Source: an uncultured Bacteroidales bacterium (GTDB lineage: Bacteria > Bacteroidota > Bacteroidia > Bacteroidales > P3). From it: a DNA stretch of 8,784 bases. The translations under genes and the position numbers were made by a program. Shown in pieces: positions 1-7,803 of the stretch. Each line of letters begins with the position of its first letter. Position 1 is the first letter of the stretch. Location: assembly GCA_947176875.1 (NCBI GenBank), contig CAMWSI010000025.1:1-8784 (forward strand), written 5' to 3'. Under the pieces are notes generated by a model. It was not told the origin of the DNA and did not search any database. It saw only the letters and a program-made list of their open reading frames with translations.

Positions 1-1576
1 GTGCATTAACAAGCCGCCAGGCCTGCCCGTTATGATTTTTATCCATGAAATAGGCCGAGGAAGCCAACAGTGCGGCAGCCGTCACATCAGCGCTCATCGG
101 GTCGAATTCATAATAGAAATCGCCACGAGTCGGTTCATAGGAATCGACTTCCAGATTCCAGACCGCTATGCCGCCGCTTATATCATCGCTATGGGCTTTC
201 AAGACCAAATGATGGACGCCGGCCGCAGATGCCGTATAGAAAAATGTAGCCGTCTGTTCGGAGTTATCCGTAAACCCCTCGTCTTTCCAATAACCGGCCA
301 TGCGGCTTTCGTCCATGAAATCGGCATCCGTCATATAGGCCGACAGTTTCTCGGCCGCTGCGGAAAGCCCCGTATAGTGGAATCGGAACCGATAGGTCTT
401 TCCCGCATCCAAACGGATACCGGGGGATGCCAAACGCGCGTTGTTACCGGTATTCGCAGTATTGATATAGGCGCAGGCCTTATCGTTCTGCAACCCGAAC
501 CGCCAGGCGGTTTGATCCGTATGAGCGTCGTAAAGAACGGTCCAACGCTGGTTGAGCGTATTGTTGTCGAAACCGAATGAAAACGGCACCTGATAGGGCT
601 CGTCATATATGGAAACATAAGCGGAAGCAGCTGTGTCGTTTCCAGCCGGATCGCCCGACGGCCGGTCGGTCAGGAAAACACGGATACGGTTGGATCCGGA
701 AGAAAGGACGGCCTTTTGGTCGAAACTGACCAAGACTTCACCGTTCACGGCTATACTTTGGTTGAACGTCTGTTTGACTACCGTCTGGGCACCTACCGTA
801 TAGCAAAGCGTAAAATCCGCAACAGGCGCGCTGCCGTCATTACGCACCCAGGCGGAAACGGTCTGCGGATCGGCACTGTAATGGGAAACGGGCGTTACGA
901 TTTTGCCCATGGCCAAATCGTAAGGGCTTTTTTCAGAAACCTGAATGGACTTGATGCGGAGTTTGCGGCCTAAACCGTCATCAAAAATTTCATTTTGGGC
1001 ATAAAACGTAAATGACAACGCGTAGTTTCCTGATACACCCGGCGAGAAGTCATAGGTTACAGGCAACTGTTCGCCTGCAGAGAAACCTGACTCATTGAAA
1101 GCAATCAGATTAGCATCGGCATCAGGTGAATAAATAATATCGTAACCTTCGGCTGCGGCCGAATTCTCAGGTGCCAGACGCCAATAATAATTCGCATCGG
1201 AAAAAACCGCATCCGTCTCATAAACAACGGTCAAACGATAGGTAAATCCTTGCTCGAACCGAAACGGCCGCGTTACGAGCGTCGCATTCATATCGTCTTC
1301 GTTTACCGTGAAGGTCGGATATAAAGCGTTGTCGGTCATCGCCTCCATCGCCCACCCTGTCGGTGTCCCAAATTCACTCGTAAACTGATACAACGCATTA
1401 TCGCCCCCCGGCGCGGCACTCGTACCGAAATCCGAAACATAGGGGAAATTACTGTAAGCCTGTGCGGCAACGGGATCCGCCCAATAACCCGAGCCCACCA
1501 ATCCGATGCCCAACCACAAGAAGAAACGGTTTTTCGCCACGCCTATACAACGCCGTATTTTCAAGCCTCTCCTCAT
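1..1576 (-). CDS. Secreted multi-domain surface protein with choice-of-anchor J / cleaved-adhesin-like jelly-roll domains (3' end outside window)
   Basis: The minus strand reads open from ATG at 1576 to the left edge (525 codons and one base) without a stop; the C-terminus is missing. Residues 1-40 form a signal peptide: a basic stretch, a hydrophobic core (FFLWLGIGLVGSGYW) and a signal-peptidase I site after AAQA. There is no lipobox. The mature part is beta-rich. Residues about 44-214 form a jelly-roll-like unit, 219-322 a CARDB/Ig-like unit, and 326-478 a second jelly-roll with FGFDN...W...AWRF, typical of cleaved-adhesin/choice-of-anchor J domains. A third unit begins near 488 (FD...GQAWRLVNA). 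The segments around residues 99-117 and 380-398 align as an internal repeat (L-x-x-P-x-x-R-x-x-x-G-x-x-Y-R). Family knowledge suggests an extracellular binding or adhesion role and often type IX secretion; that is inference, as the sorting domain would lie outside the window. An in-frame ATG at 1612 is the alternative start, but the predicted promoter would leave almost no leader for it. It is transcribed divergently from the gene at 1765. Confidence 0.85.
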   Translation of the reverse strand, partial: MRRGLKIRRCIGVAKNRFFLWLGIGLVGSGYWADPVAAQAYSNFPYVSDFGTSAAPGGDNALYQFTSEFGTPTGWAMEAMTDNALYPTFTVNEDDMNATLVTRPFRFEQGFTYRLTVVYETDAVFSDANYYWRLAPENSAAAEGYDIIYSPDADANLIAFNESGFSAGEQLPVTYDFSPGVSGNYALSFTFYAQNEIFDDGLGRKLRIKSIQVSEKSPYDLAMGKIVTPVSHYSADPQTVSAWVRNDGSAPVADFTLCYTVGAQTVVKQTFNQSIAVNGEVLVSFDQKAVLSSGSNRIRVFLTDRPSGDPAGNDTAASAYVSIYDEPYQVPFSFGFDNNTLNQRWTVLYDAHTDQTAWRFGLQNDKACAYINTANTGNNARLASPGIRLDAGKTYRFRFHYTGLSAAAEKLSAYMTDADFMDESRMAGYWKDEGFTDNSEQTATFFYTASAAGVHHLVLKAHSDDISGGIAVWNLEVDSYEPTRGDFYYEFDPMSADVTAAALLASSAYFMDKNHNGQAWRLVNA

Positions 1577-1622
1577 TATCGTATGGTTTTCACTATTAAA
1601 TCGACACTTCATTATAAATGGG

Positions 1623-1654
1623 CAAATTTACAAATTCACTACCTTTGCACCAAA
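1623..1654 (-). promoter_or_regulatory. Bacteroidota-type promoter for the leftward surface-protein gene
   Basis: On the minus strand a TTTG (-33 type, 1654 to 1651) is followed after 20 bases by TAAATTTG (-7 type, 1630 to 1623). This matches the Bacteroides sigma-ABfr consensus TTTG / TAnnTTTG. The transcript should begin near 1616, giving a leader of about 40 bases before ATG 1576. A second TAAATTTG at 1658 to 1651 has no well-spaced -33 box. Confidence 0.6.
1640..1647 (+). promoter_or_regulatory. -7 box (TACCTTTG) for the rightward IPExxxVDY / macroglobulin genes
   Basis: TACCTTTG followed by C is a near-ideal Bacteroidota -7 element on the plus strand. I see no convincing TTTG about 20 bases upstream, so the -33 part is weak. 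Transcription would start near 1654, giving a leader of about 110 bases before ATG 1765. The box lies inside the spacer of the opposing promoter (1623-1654), so the two polymerase sites overlap. Confidence 0.5.
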
Positions 1655-1659
1655 TTTAC

Positions 1660-1746
1660 ATCAAAACTGAGTGCAAACAGGCATGTAACGGGAAAAGGCC
1701 ATCAGCCGTAACGTAAGCCCGTCACATCGGGGAACACAGTTTTGAT
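1660..1746 (+). promoter_or_regulatory. Nested inverted repeat: candidate structured 5' leader RNA
   Basis: ATCAAAACTG (1660-1669) is a perfect 10-base inverted repeat of CAGTTTTGAT (1737-1746). Nested inside, ATGTaACGGG (1683-1692) pairs with CCCGTcACAT (1718-1727) in nine of ten positions, with one A-C mismatch. A small GGC/GCC hairpin (1697-1699 with 1705-1707) can sit in the loop. In the rightward transcript this would be an elongated stem-loop starting about 6 bases after the predicted start and ending 18 bases before ATG 1765. I recognise no known riboswitch class in it, and it lacks a U-tract, so it is not an obvious terminator. It could instead be a protein-binding site. Confidence 0.45.
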
Positions 1747-1764
1747 TCACACCATTTTCGCGCC

Positions 1765-2277
1765 ATGCCCAAAACAAAAAAAATCTTCACGCTGGATCTC
1801 GATCTGGATTTTCTCGACAATGTATGTGTCTTAGGCATTCAAGCGCCATTGTTGGAATTGCATCGCCTGGCCTATTTCCTGAACGAATACGCCCAATGGG
1901 ATCTGGCGAGAATCGACGATTATTCGCCGTGGCCGGACGACGGAATGCCGTGGACGGAGAATATGGCGGAACAGGCATACGGACAGCTGAGGCCTGAGGA
2001 AGAACCGCCCGTTTATGCGCTGTTGCAACACACGTTGCCCGTAGAACGACTGAATGTGTTTTTACTGGAGAATAAAAATCCCGAACCGCTCGTAAGGGAA
2101 GAGGATTGCGACTATTTCCTGATGGCCTGCGGCGAGACGGCCCACTATGATTTTGAAACATTGATCGGTCTTCTGGAAAATATAGAATCGGTTTTCAGCG
2201 TTTATCCGATTGACATAAGACGGCATGACGGGCTGAAAAACTTTTTCCTGAAAAAGGACCGCTTTCCTGAAATATAA
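1765..2277 (+). CDS. IPExxxVDY-like small protein of Bacteroidota, function unknown
   Basis: The 170-residue protein fits in length and layout the uncharacterised Bacteroidota family named after its IPExxxVDY motif. The N-terminal core (FTLDLDLDFLDNVCVLGI, then ELHRLAYFLNEY near residues 31-42) corresponds to the family's 'D-FxLIGI...YRLCWxLN' pattern, and residues 109-119 (LVREEDCDYFL) align with the naming motif followed by FL. The IPE part has become LVR and V has become C; only the DY and the following FL are kept. There is no signal peptide or membrane segment, so it is probably cytoplasmic. The C-terminus carries the hydrophobic/charged pattern usual for the family. In many relatives this gene lies by rnc, fabF, acpP and pyk; none is seen here. 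No Shine-Dalgarno precedes the ATG, as is normal in the phylum. The next gene begins 67 bp after its stop on the same strand, so cotranscription is likely. The biochemical role is unknown. Confidence 0.68.
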   Translation: MPKTKKIFTLDLDLDFLDNVCVLGIQAPLLELHRLAYFLNEYAQWDLARIDDYSPWPDDGMPWTENMAEQAYGQLRPEEEPPVYALLQHTLPVERLNVFLLENKNPEPLVREEDCDYFLMACGETAHYDFETLIGLLENIESVFSVYPIDIRRHDGLKNFFLKKDRFPEI

Positions 2278-2344
2278 TTCTTTCGGCCTTCCTTTCAGAG
2301 AAACACGATGGCCGACAATTCTGAACCCTAATCTGAAATATAGC

Positions 2345-5300
2345 ATGATGAACCCAGATGTGATGAATCGACAACTCCGCAAATCCGTCGTCCGCATGTC
2401 GAGAGGATGTTTATGGATCGTCGTAGGGCTTTTCTGCCTCTGTCCGGCGGTACGGAGCGCTGAGACGAAACGGCCGGAATCCTTGTTGCATCGTGCAGAC
2501 AGTCTGAGCCTTTATTATTTGGAAGAACTATACCACGACCCGACTTTAGCAGACTCTTTTACGGCGGTTCAAGCCGATCTGAGGCAGGCCTTCGCCAAAC
2601 CCGCCCGCTTCGTCTCCTTAGAGGCGGCATGGGAAACGGCATTGGACGTCCTGGAACGAATACCCGACGGTACGGCGGAGTTTGCGGAAACGGCCGGATT
2701 CGTTGCGCGACAGATGGGAAAAGCACGACCGGAACAGGCCTTACAGGCACGGTTGGCCATATGGAAAATCCTGAACGCCAAAGGATTTTGGCCTTCGGAC
2801 ATTTATCGGGCCGCATTGCGGTCGGAAATGGCGACGGGCGGCCTGACAGACACCGGTTACCGTGCGGACGTTTGTCTCGCTCTGGCCGAAACGTACCGGT
2901 TCACGCAGCCGGATTCGGCCCATTTCTATGCGACGCTGGCCTCGGGCGGGACAAAAGAGACGGATTCGGCCTCGGTGGCAAACAGCCGTCTGCTTCTAAA
3001 CAGTTTGGAAGCACCGTTTTTTTCAGTAAGCGGCATGCACGTGTATGCGCCGGAACGTCCCTTGTTGTGGTCGGTTTGCGCCAAAAACGTAAAGCGGCTG
3101 CCTTACCGTATCTTCCTAGTACCGGCCGATGACCGCATGAATTTCCTGAGCGGCATGATGCCGTTTGACCGCTATGCGGCCGGGAAGCAAGCGGTACGGG
3201 AAGGCCTATGGACACTCACGGATTTTCCCCAAGACTACCGTGAATACCGTACCGAGCTGTATCTGTCGCCTTTACCGGCCGGAACCTACCTGCTGGCGGT
3301 CGATAACAAGGTTTTCCTGCCGTTCCAAGTCTCCGGCCTGGCCTTCATCGATTTCGGAACGGTCGGCTTCACGGCCAGCCGTATTACGGGGAAACCCCTG
3401 TCCGATGTGACGCTCGATGTCTTTACGGCCGAATACGATTACGTCAGCCATTTGAACCGTTACGCACGTTTGGGCGACACGCGCCGGTCAGGCGCGGACG
3501 GCTTTGTGGAACCGGGCGAACCGACGGACGGCGGGACGGAGATGGAAAAGGAACGCCGGCGGCTGAACCGGTTTTTCCTGTTCAGGCATGGCGAAGACAG
3601 CCTGATACGGACGTTTGTCCGGCCGCCTTTCGCAGTCTGGAACAATACGCCCGACGGGCCGGACGAAAACGATACGCTGGCGGGCGTGCATTTTTTTCTG
3701 GACTTACCGGTCTATAAGGCCGGCGACAGTGTCCGCCTCAAAGGTGTATTGTGGGCCCGCAGGGCGGGAAAGGGCGCGCCTTTTTTAATGGCGGGACGTC
3801 AATTGACATTGTGGCTGGACGCGCCCGACCCGATCGGTCGCCGCGGCCGCAACCGACCGGCGGCGGATGAAACGCCCGGAGTGCTGTACGTGGAGACCGA
3901 CAGCCTGGGCGGATTCACCGGCGGTTTTCGCCTCCCGGCCGCGGCGACCGCCGGCCTCTGGCGGCTGCGGGCCCGGTTGATTGACCCGAATACGCCCGGA
4001 CGACGGACGCGGTTCGATACGGACAGTACGGAAACGATGCAAACGGGGCGTACTTATTTTCCGGAAGACAACGCATTGTATTTCCGCGTGGAGGCCTACC
4101 GGCCGCCCCAATTCGAGATACGGATGGTAAATCGCGACAGCGCGGTGTGGGGACAGGTCGTCGCCTTGGACGGACAAGCATTGAGCGGCGGTAATGTCCG
4201 CATTGACGTCCGCCTTCTTTCAGACGGTTTCCCCGTGCCCCGGGCACAAGGTGCGGCAACGGAAGAGAAGACTTGGCAGGCTTCGCTGACAACCGATGCC
4301 GACGGCTGTTTCCTATTGCCGACCGACCGCTTCACGTATATGGAGGACGAGCTTTCGGGCGGTTCGCCGGAGGGCGGACACGGACGGAACGGCGGTTATC
4401 ATCTTACCTGCACCGTAACCGACCTCAGCGGCGAGATGCAGACGGCTTCGCTTTGGCTACCCCTGCAAAGCCAGGCCTGGCGGGCGGAACTGATCGCACC
4501 GGCACGGCGCTTGGCGCAACCTTCGGCGACAGACGACGGACCGGCCGTCGCGACGGCTCCCGCGGCACAGACGACCGACACGTTCAAACTCTTTGTCCGC
4601 GATGCGGCGGGCGAAAAAAGGACGGCCGACTACCGCCTGACGGTCTATCGCCTGACCGATACGCTGCCCGACCGCGCCTTTGACCGCCGTTTCCCCGAGC
4701 CCGACCTCTATACGATACCCCTCGACACATTCCTGCTTAAATTCCCCGACGAACCTTATTTCACGGACCAAATGCGACAGGCCTGCACAAAACGCCGGGC
4801 GGTCTTCACGCACAGCGGCCGCGACACGGTGCTTACGGCCGACCTTCCCGACGGCCGCTACGCCTATACCGTATGGATCCTACATCCACGGTTAGCGGGA
4901 CGGACAGACAGTTGCACCGGCTTCTTCACCCTCGGACGGCAACCGCTCGTGCCGACGCTCTACGCCCGGCTCTCCGCCGACAGCCTGCACCTGCATTGGA
5001 CCGTTCCCGAAGCATCGCGTCGGACCACCGATACGCCCCGCGACACAACCTACAACGCGACCCATCTGTATTTCAGCATCGAGAACCGGCATGGTAAAAC
5101 ACGACAAGGCTACCTGCCGTTGAAAGCGGACACGACCCTCGTCTTGTCCGGGAACGCGAACGGGTCGGAGGGATTCGGCTTCGCGGCCGAAGACGACCTC
5201 AATATCCTGCTGGCCTATGTCTGCGGCGGCCGCCTGTTCCAACAGAGCCTGTACCGTGCCGGACAGATTGCCGAAACACCGTTGGAACTCACGATAGACC

Positions 5301-7774
5301 GGTTGCCGGACAGTTCCAGAACCCACGCGACCGAGACACTGAGGGTACATGTCGCCCGAGGCGGCCAAAGCGCGGCGGACATCCCGCTGACCCTCGCGCT
5401 CTACGACGACGCGCTCCACACCTTCGCGCCCGGAAACTGGTTTTCCGGCCGGCCGCCCCGCATAGTGCCGCCGGTTACGCCGAGACCCTTCAACCGGCAT
5501 TTCTACGGTTACGATCCAATCTGGTTCACACAGGATGCGGCATATACATCGCCTGACGCCTACCGCTTCGATCGCCTTGACCGGGGCGGCCGGCGCCCGA
5601 CGCCCCCCGGCATCCGGATGCTCAAATCGCTCAATGCCGACGAAACGGCCATGGAAGACCAAGGCGCGGCCAACGCATATAGTTCGGGTACGGGCGCAAC
5701 GACAGCGTCGGGTACGGAACCGGCCATGCCTTTGCCGCGGGCGGAACAACCGGCCTCCGTCCTTTTTTTCCCGACGCTTCGGAGCGATGCCGAAGGACAT
5801 TTGCAGCTGCCATTCGAGTTGCCGGCCGCCCCCGGCCGCTACCGTTGGGCCATTGCGGCTTACGACCGCGACCTACAGGCCGCCTATGCGACACAAACGA
5901 TACAGGCCGTTCAGGACTACCGCCTGACCTGGCAGTTGCCGCGCTTCCTCTCTGCCGGCGACAGCGTACGCTTCTCGGCCAAAGCCAACCGCCTGAACGC
6001 GGCGGAACCGCAGACCGCCCGCATCCTTTGGGAAATAGCGGACACGCGCTTTGAAGAAACGCTGGTCTGGGCGGCCGGCGAGGCGGATAAACGCCTGACT
6101 TCGCCAACAATTTACAGTCCGCAAGACAGCGGCACGCTGACAGTCCGGCTGTATCTGTCGGTGGCGACGACGGCTTCCACCGCGGAAACCGCTTCCTTTC
6201 GCGGCGACGCGCTCTCAGCGCGGATTCCCGTACTATCCGACCGTATTTACCTGCGGGAACATATCCCCTTTTATATCCGACCCGGCCGACAAATCACGCT
6301 GACCCTACCCAAACCTCTGAGCGACGCGCTTAAAAAAAGTCCGTCGGTCGATACGGTTTTTTATTGGCCGGCAGACCCGACCCGACGCATCGAACTGCTG
6401 TGCCGGGAACTGACTTTGGATTCGACCGACCACGCCTACAATGCCTTGCTGCATTATCTTAAAACCCGTTTATTGCACAACCATAAGTCCGTACAGACGG
6501 CGAACGCCTATAAAAAACTTTGCCGGTTCCTGACGCCCGACGACGGTTTCTGCTGGCTCCAAGGCCAGCCGACCGACCCCGTCCTGAGCCTGGTCATCGC
6601 CGAGGCGTTGGCGGCCGACGCCTTTGACGATTACGATGTACGCAACCTTTTGCGAAACGATTTGCTACCCTATATCGAACACGCACAAGCCGAAGCAACG
6701 TCAGACGACAACCGGGCCGCCGCTCCGGACAGCCTGCCGTCGGCCGCCCGCCTACGCTTCCTCTTCACCGCCGCTTTAGCGTACGGCCATGATGCCGACC
6801 GTTACGTCGCGGCCTATGCCAAAGACCTGCAATCCTTTTGCATGAACGTAAACCGTTACCCGATAAGGGAAGGTGTCTATGGCCTGTACGCCCTACACCT
6901 GCACGGCGATACGGCCTTGTTTGAATCAACTTGGCGTCACTACCGCCAAAGCGCGTCCTACAATGAGGAAACGGGCTTGTCGTGGAGAAAGAACGACATG
7001 GGACGCAGTCAGGGCGAAAGGTTGAAAACGGCCTCGCTGGTCTATAGACTGTCGAGAAGCCGGAACGACTACCCGACAGCGGCCGCCGCAAGCCGTTGGC
7101 TCGGCCAGCAGAACCGCACGACCGACCTCCTGTCGGCGGCGGCCGTGCGGCCGATGGACGTATTGACGCTCGCCTACAACGAATGGCTTTTCCCGTTGCC
7201 GACATGGCGGGACAAAACGCCCGCCACATGGAAACTGCAAGGCCGCAAACTGACGATAGACTGGCGCGAGGCCGCCGCCACGACTCAGCCCGGAGCCGCC
7301 ATCCCCGACTCCGCGGCCGCCCTGTTCGGGACCTACGGAGCACTGACGTTCGGCTACACGCAGAAACTGTCGGCCGTGGCGGCCTCGCCCGCCGCCGACC
7401 TCACCATCGAACTGCTCACGCCCGAACGGCTTTCGCAAGGCGGCTCGCCCACATTGCAACTCCGCATTGAAAGCAAACGGCCGGCAAGTTACGTCCGCGT
7501 GCGCTTCGGCCGCCCGGGCGGCAGCGAATACGGCACCACCCGCGCCGGCTTCGTGTATAAAAACGGACTGGCGTTTTATGAAAACATCCGGGAGACCGAC
7601 ACCGAACTGTTGATACCGTTCCTGCCGGCGGGCCGCTACCTGTTCTCCTACCCGCTCAACGCACAGACCGTCGGCCGCTTCGCGCTGCCGCCCGCCACCA
7701 TCGAGACACTGCTCGATCCGGCCGACAGTTTTTCCGCCCACAGCCACGCGCCACGGATTCGGATTTCGGAATAA
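2345..7774 (+). CDS. Large alpha-2-macroglobulin family (MG2 / A2M) exported protein, thioester motif degenerate
   Basis: This 1809-residue protein has the size and order of the large Bacteroidota alpha-2-macroglobulins, exported proteins thought to trap or guard against proteases. A signal sequence lies at about residues 18-39 (hydrophobic WIVVGLFCLC, SPI-like site after AVRSA, no clear lipobox). A helical N-terminal part (about 45-220) is followed by an MG1-like domain from about 222 and an MG unit at about 333-395. MG2 carries the hallmark FFLDLPVYKAGDSVRLKG near 450-467, matching the family 'TDRPIYRPGxxVxFKG'. A YRPPQFEI motif starts at 585. A flexible Ala/Gly/Ser/Thr linker at 1096-1138 occupies the bait-region position, directly before the A2M domain (FFPTLRSDAEGHLQLPFELP from 1141, then LPRFLSAGD). 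A helical thioester-type domain follows, but the usual C-x-E-Q is C1353-R-E-L, so no thioester can form. The C-terminal MG-type domain (FYENIRETDTELLIPFLPAG) is intact. ATGs at 2348, 2363 and 2396 are alternative starts; 2363 gives a good basic n-region. No PBP1C partner is adjacent. I saw no separate TAnnTTTG box in the 67-bp gap upstream. Confidence 0.9.
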   Translation: MMNPDVMNRQLRKSVVRMSRGCLWIVVGLFCLCPAVRSAETKRPESLLHRADSLSLYYLEELYHDPTLADSFTAVQADLRQAFAKPARFVSLEAAWETALDVLERIPDGTAEFAETAGFVARQMGKARPEQALQARLAIWKILNAKGFWPSDIYRAALRSEMATGGLTDTGYRADVCLALAETYRFTQPDSAHFYATLASGGTKETDSASVANSRLLLNSLEAPFFSVSGMHVYAPERPLLWSVCAKNVKRLPYRIFLVPADDRMNFLSGMMPFDRYAAGKQAVREGLWTLTDFPQDYREYRTELYLSPLPAGTYLLAVDNKVFLPFQVSGLAFIDFGTVGFTASRITGKPLSDVTLDVFTAEYDYVSHLNRYARLGDTRRSGADGFVEPGEPTDGGTEMEKERRRLNRFFLFRHGEDSLIRTFVRPPFAVWNNTPDGPDENDTLAGVHFFLDLPVYKAGDSVRLKGVLWARRAGKGAPFLMAGRQLTLWLDAPDPIGRRGRNRPAADETPGVLYVETDSLGGFTGGFRLPAAATAGLWRLRARLIDPNTPGRRTRFDTDSTETMQTGRTYFPEDNALYFRVEAYRPPQFEIRMVNRDSAVWGQVVALDGQALSGGNVRIDVRLLSDGFPVPRAQGAATEEKTWQASLTTDADGCFLLPTDRFTYMEDELSGGSPEGGHGRNGGYHLTCTVTDLSGEMQTASLWLPLQSQAWRAELIAPARRLAQPSATDDGPAVATAPAAQTTDTFKLFVRDAAGEKRTADYRLTVYRLTDTLPDRAFDRRFPEPDLYTIPLDTFLLKFPDEPYFTDQMRQACTKRRAVFTHSGRDTVLTADLPDGRYAYTVWILHPRLAGRTDSCTGFFTLGRQPLVPTLYARLSADSLHLHWTVPEASRRTTDTPRDTTYNATHLYFSIENRHGKTRQGYLPLKADTTLVLSGNANGSEGFGFAAEDDLNILLAYVCGGRLFQQSLYRAGQIAETPLELTIDRLPDSSRTHATETLRVHVARGGQSAADIPLTLALYDDALHTFAPGNWFSGRPPRIVPPVTPRPFNRHFYGYDPIWFTQDAAYTSPDAYRFDRLDRGGRRPTPPGIRMLKSLNADETAMEDQGAANAYSSGTGATTASGTEPAMPLPRAEQPASVLFFPTLRSDAEGHLQLPFELPAAPGRYRWAIAAYDRDLQAAYATQTIQAVQDYRLTWQLPRFLSAGDSVRFSAKANRLNAAEPQTARILWEIADTRFEETLVWAAGEADKRLTSPTIYSPQDSGTLTVRLYLSVATTASTAETASFRGDALSARIPVLSDRIYLREHIPFYIRPGRQITLTLPKPLSDALKKSPSVDTVFYWPADPTRRIELLCRELTLDSTDHAYNALLHYLKTRLLHNHKSVQTANAYKKLCRFLTPDDGFCWLQGQPTDPVLSLVIAEALAADAFDDYDVRNLLRNDLLPYIEHAQAEATSDDNRAAAPDSLPSAARLRFLFTAALAYGHDADRYVAAYAKDLQSFCMNVNRYPIREGVYGLYALHLHGDTALFESTWRHYRQSASYNEETGLSWRKNDMGRSQGERLKTASLVYRLSRSRNDYPTAAAASRWLGQQNRTTDLLSAAAVRPMDVLTLAYNEWLFPLPTWRDKTPATWKLQGRKLTIDWREAAATTQPGAAIPDSAAALFGTYGALTFGYTQKLSAVAASPAADLTIELLTPERLSQGGSPTLQLRIESKRPASYVRVRFGRPGGSEYGTTRAGFVYKNGLAFYENIRETDTELLIPFLPAGRYLFSYPLNAQTVGRFALPPATIETLLDPADSFSAHSHAPRIRISE

Positions 7775-7786
7775 AATACTGAGGAC

Positions 7787-7803
7787 AAAAAGGCTATCCA
7801 GCC
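7787..7803 (-). terminator. Minimal intrinsic terminator after the DUF3109 gene (weak)
   Basis: On the minus strand GGCT-GGAT-AGCC is followed directly by five T. The hairpin has only four base pairs and includes the TAG stop codon, so termination would be weak. It is listed because it is the only candidate in the 19 bp between the convergent stop codons. Confidence 0.3.

Larger units (their letters stand above)
1623..1659. repeat. Two 9-bp direct repeats CAAATTTAC, 28 bp apart
   Basis: CAAATTTAC occurs at 1623-1631 and 1651-1659, flanking the rightward -7 box. The left copy contains the leftward -7 box and the right copy contains its TTTG -33 element, so part of the repetition may simply reflect promoter sequence. 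A paired operator is possible but not shown. Confidence 0.45.

Noticed and set aside
32..973. Plus-strand open frames at 32-580 and 716-973
   Set aside because: The minus strand reads as one uninterrupted protein with a signal peptide and repeated domain motifs over the same bases, so these are shadows.
1660..1746. Invertible promoter (phase-variable switch) flanked by the 10-bp inverted repeats
   Set aside because: The segment between the repeats holds no TAnnTTTG box on either strand and no recombinase gene is nearby; the promoter boxes lie outside it. Inversion in read data would reopen this.
2278..2344. Separate promoter or terminator between the IPExxxVDY-like gene and the macroglobulin
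   Set aside because: No TAnnTTTG box and no GC-rich hairpin with a T-tract were seen; the weak CGGCC/GGCCG pairing has a long loop.
4892..5800. Long antisense open frame (302 codons, minus strand) inside the macroglobulin gene
   Set aside because: It mirrors a GC-rich coding region, has no recognisable domain and an Arg/Gly-rich composition, as expected of a shadow frame. The plus-strand frame shows clear A2M motifs across it.
3017..6338. Seven-base homopolymer runs in the macroglobulin gene (T at 3017-3023, 3691-3697 and 5763-5769; A at 6332-6338) as slippage sites
   Set aside because: Seven bases is short for programmed slippage or phase variation, the frame is intact, and the T runs encode Phe codons that fit family motifs.
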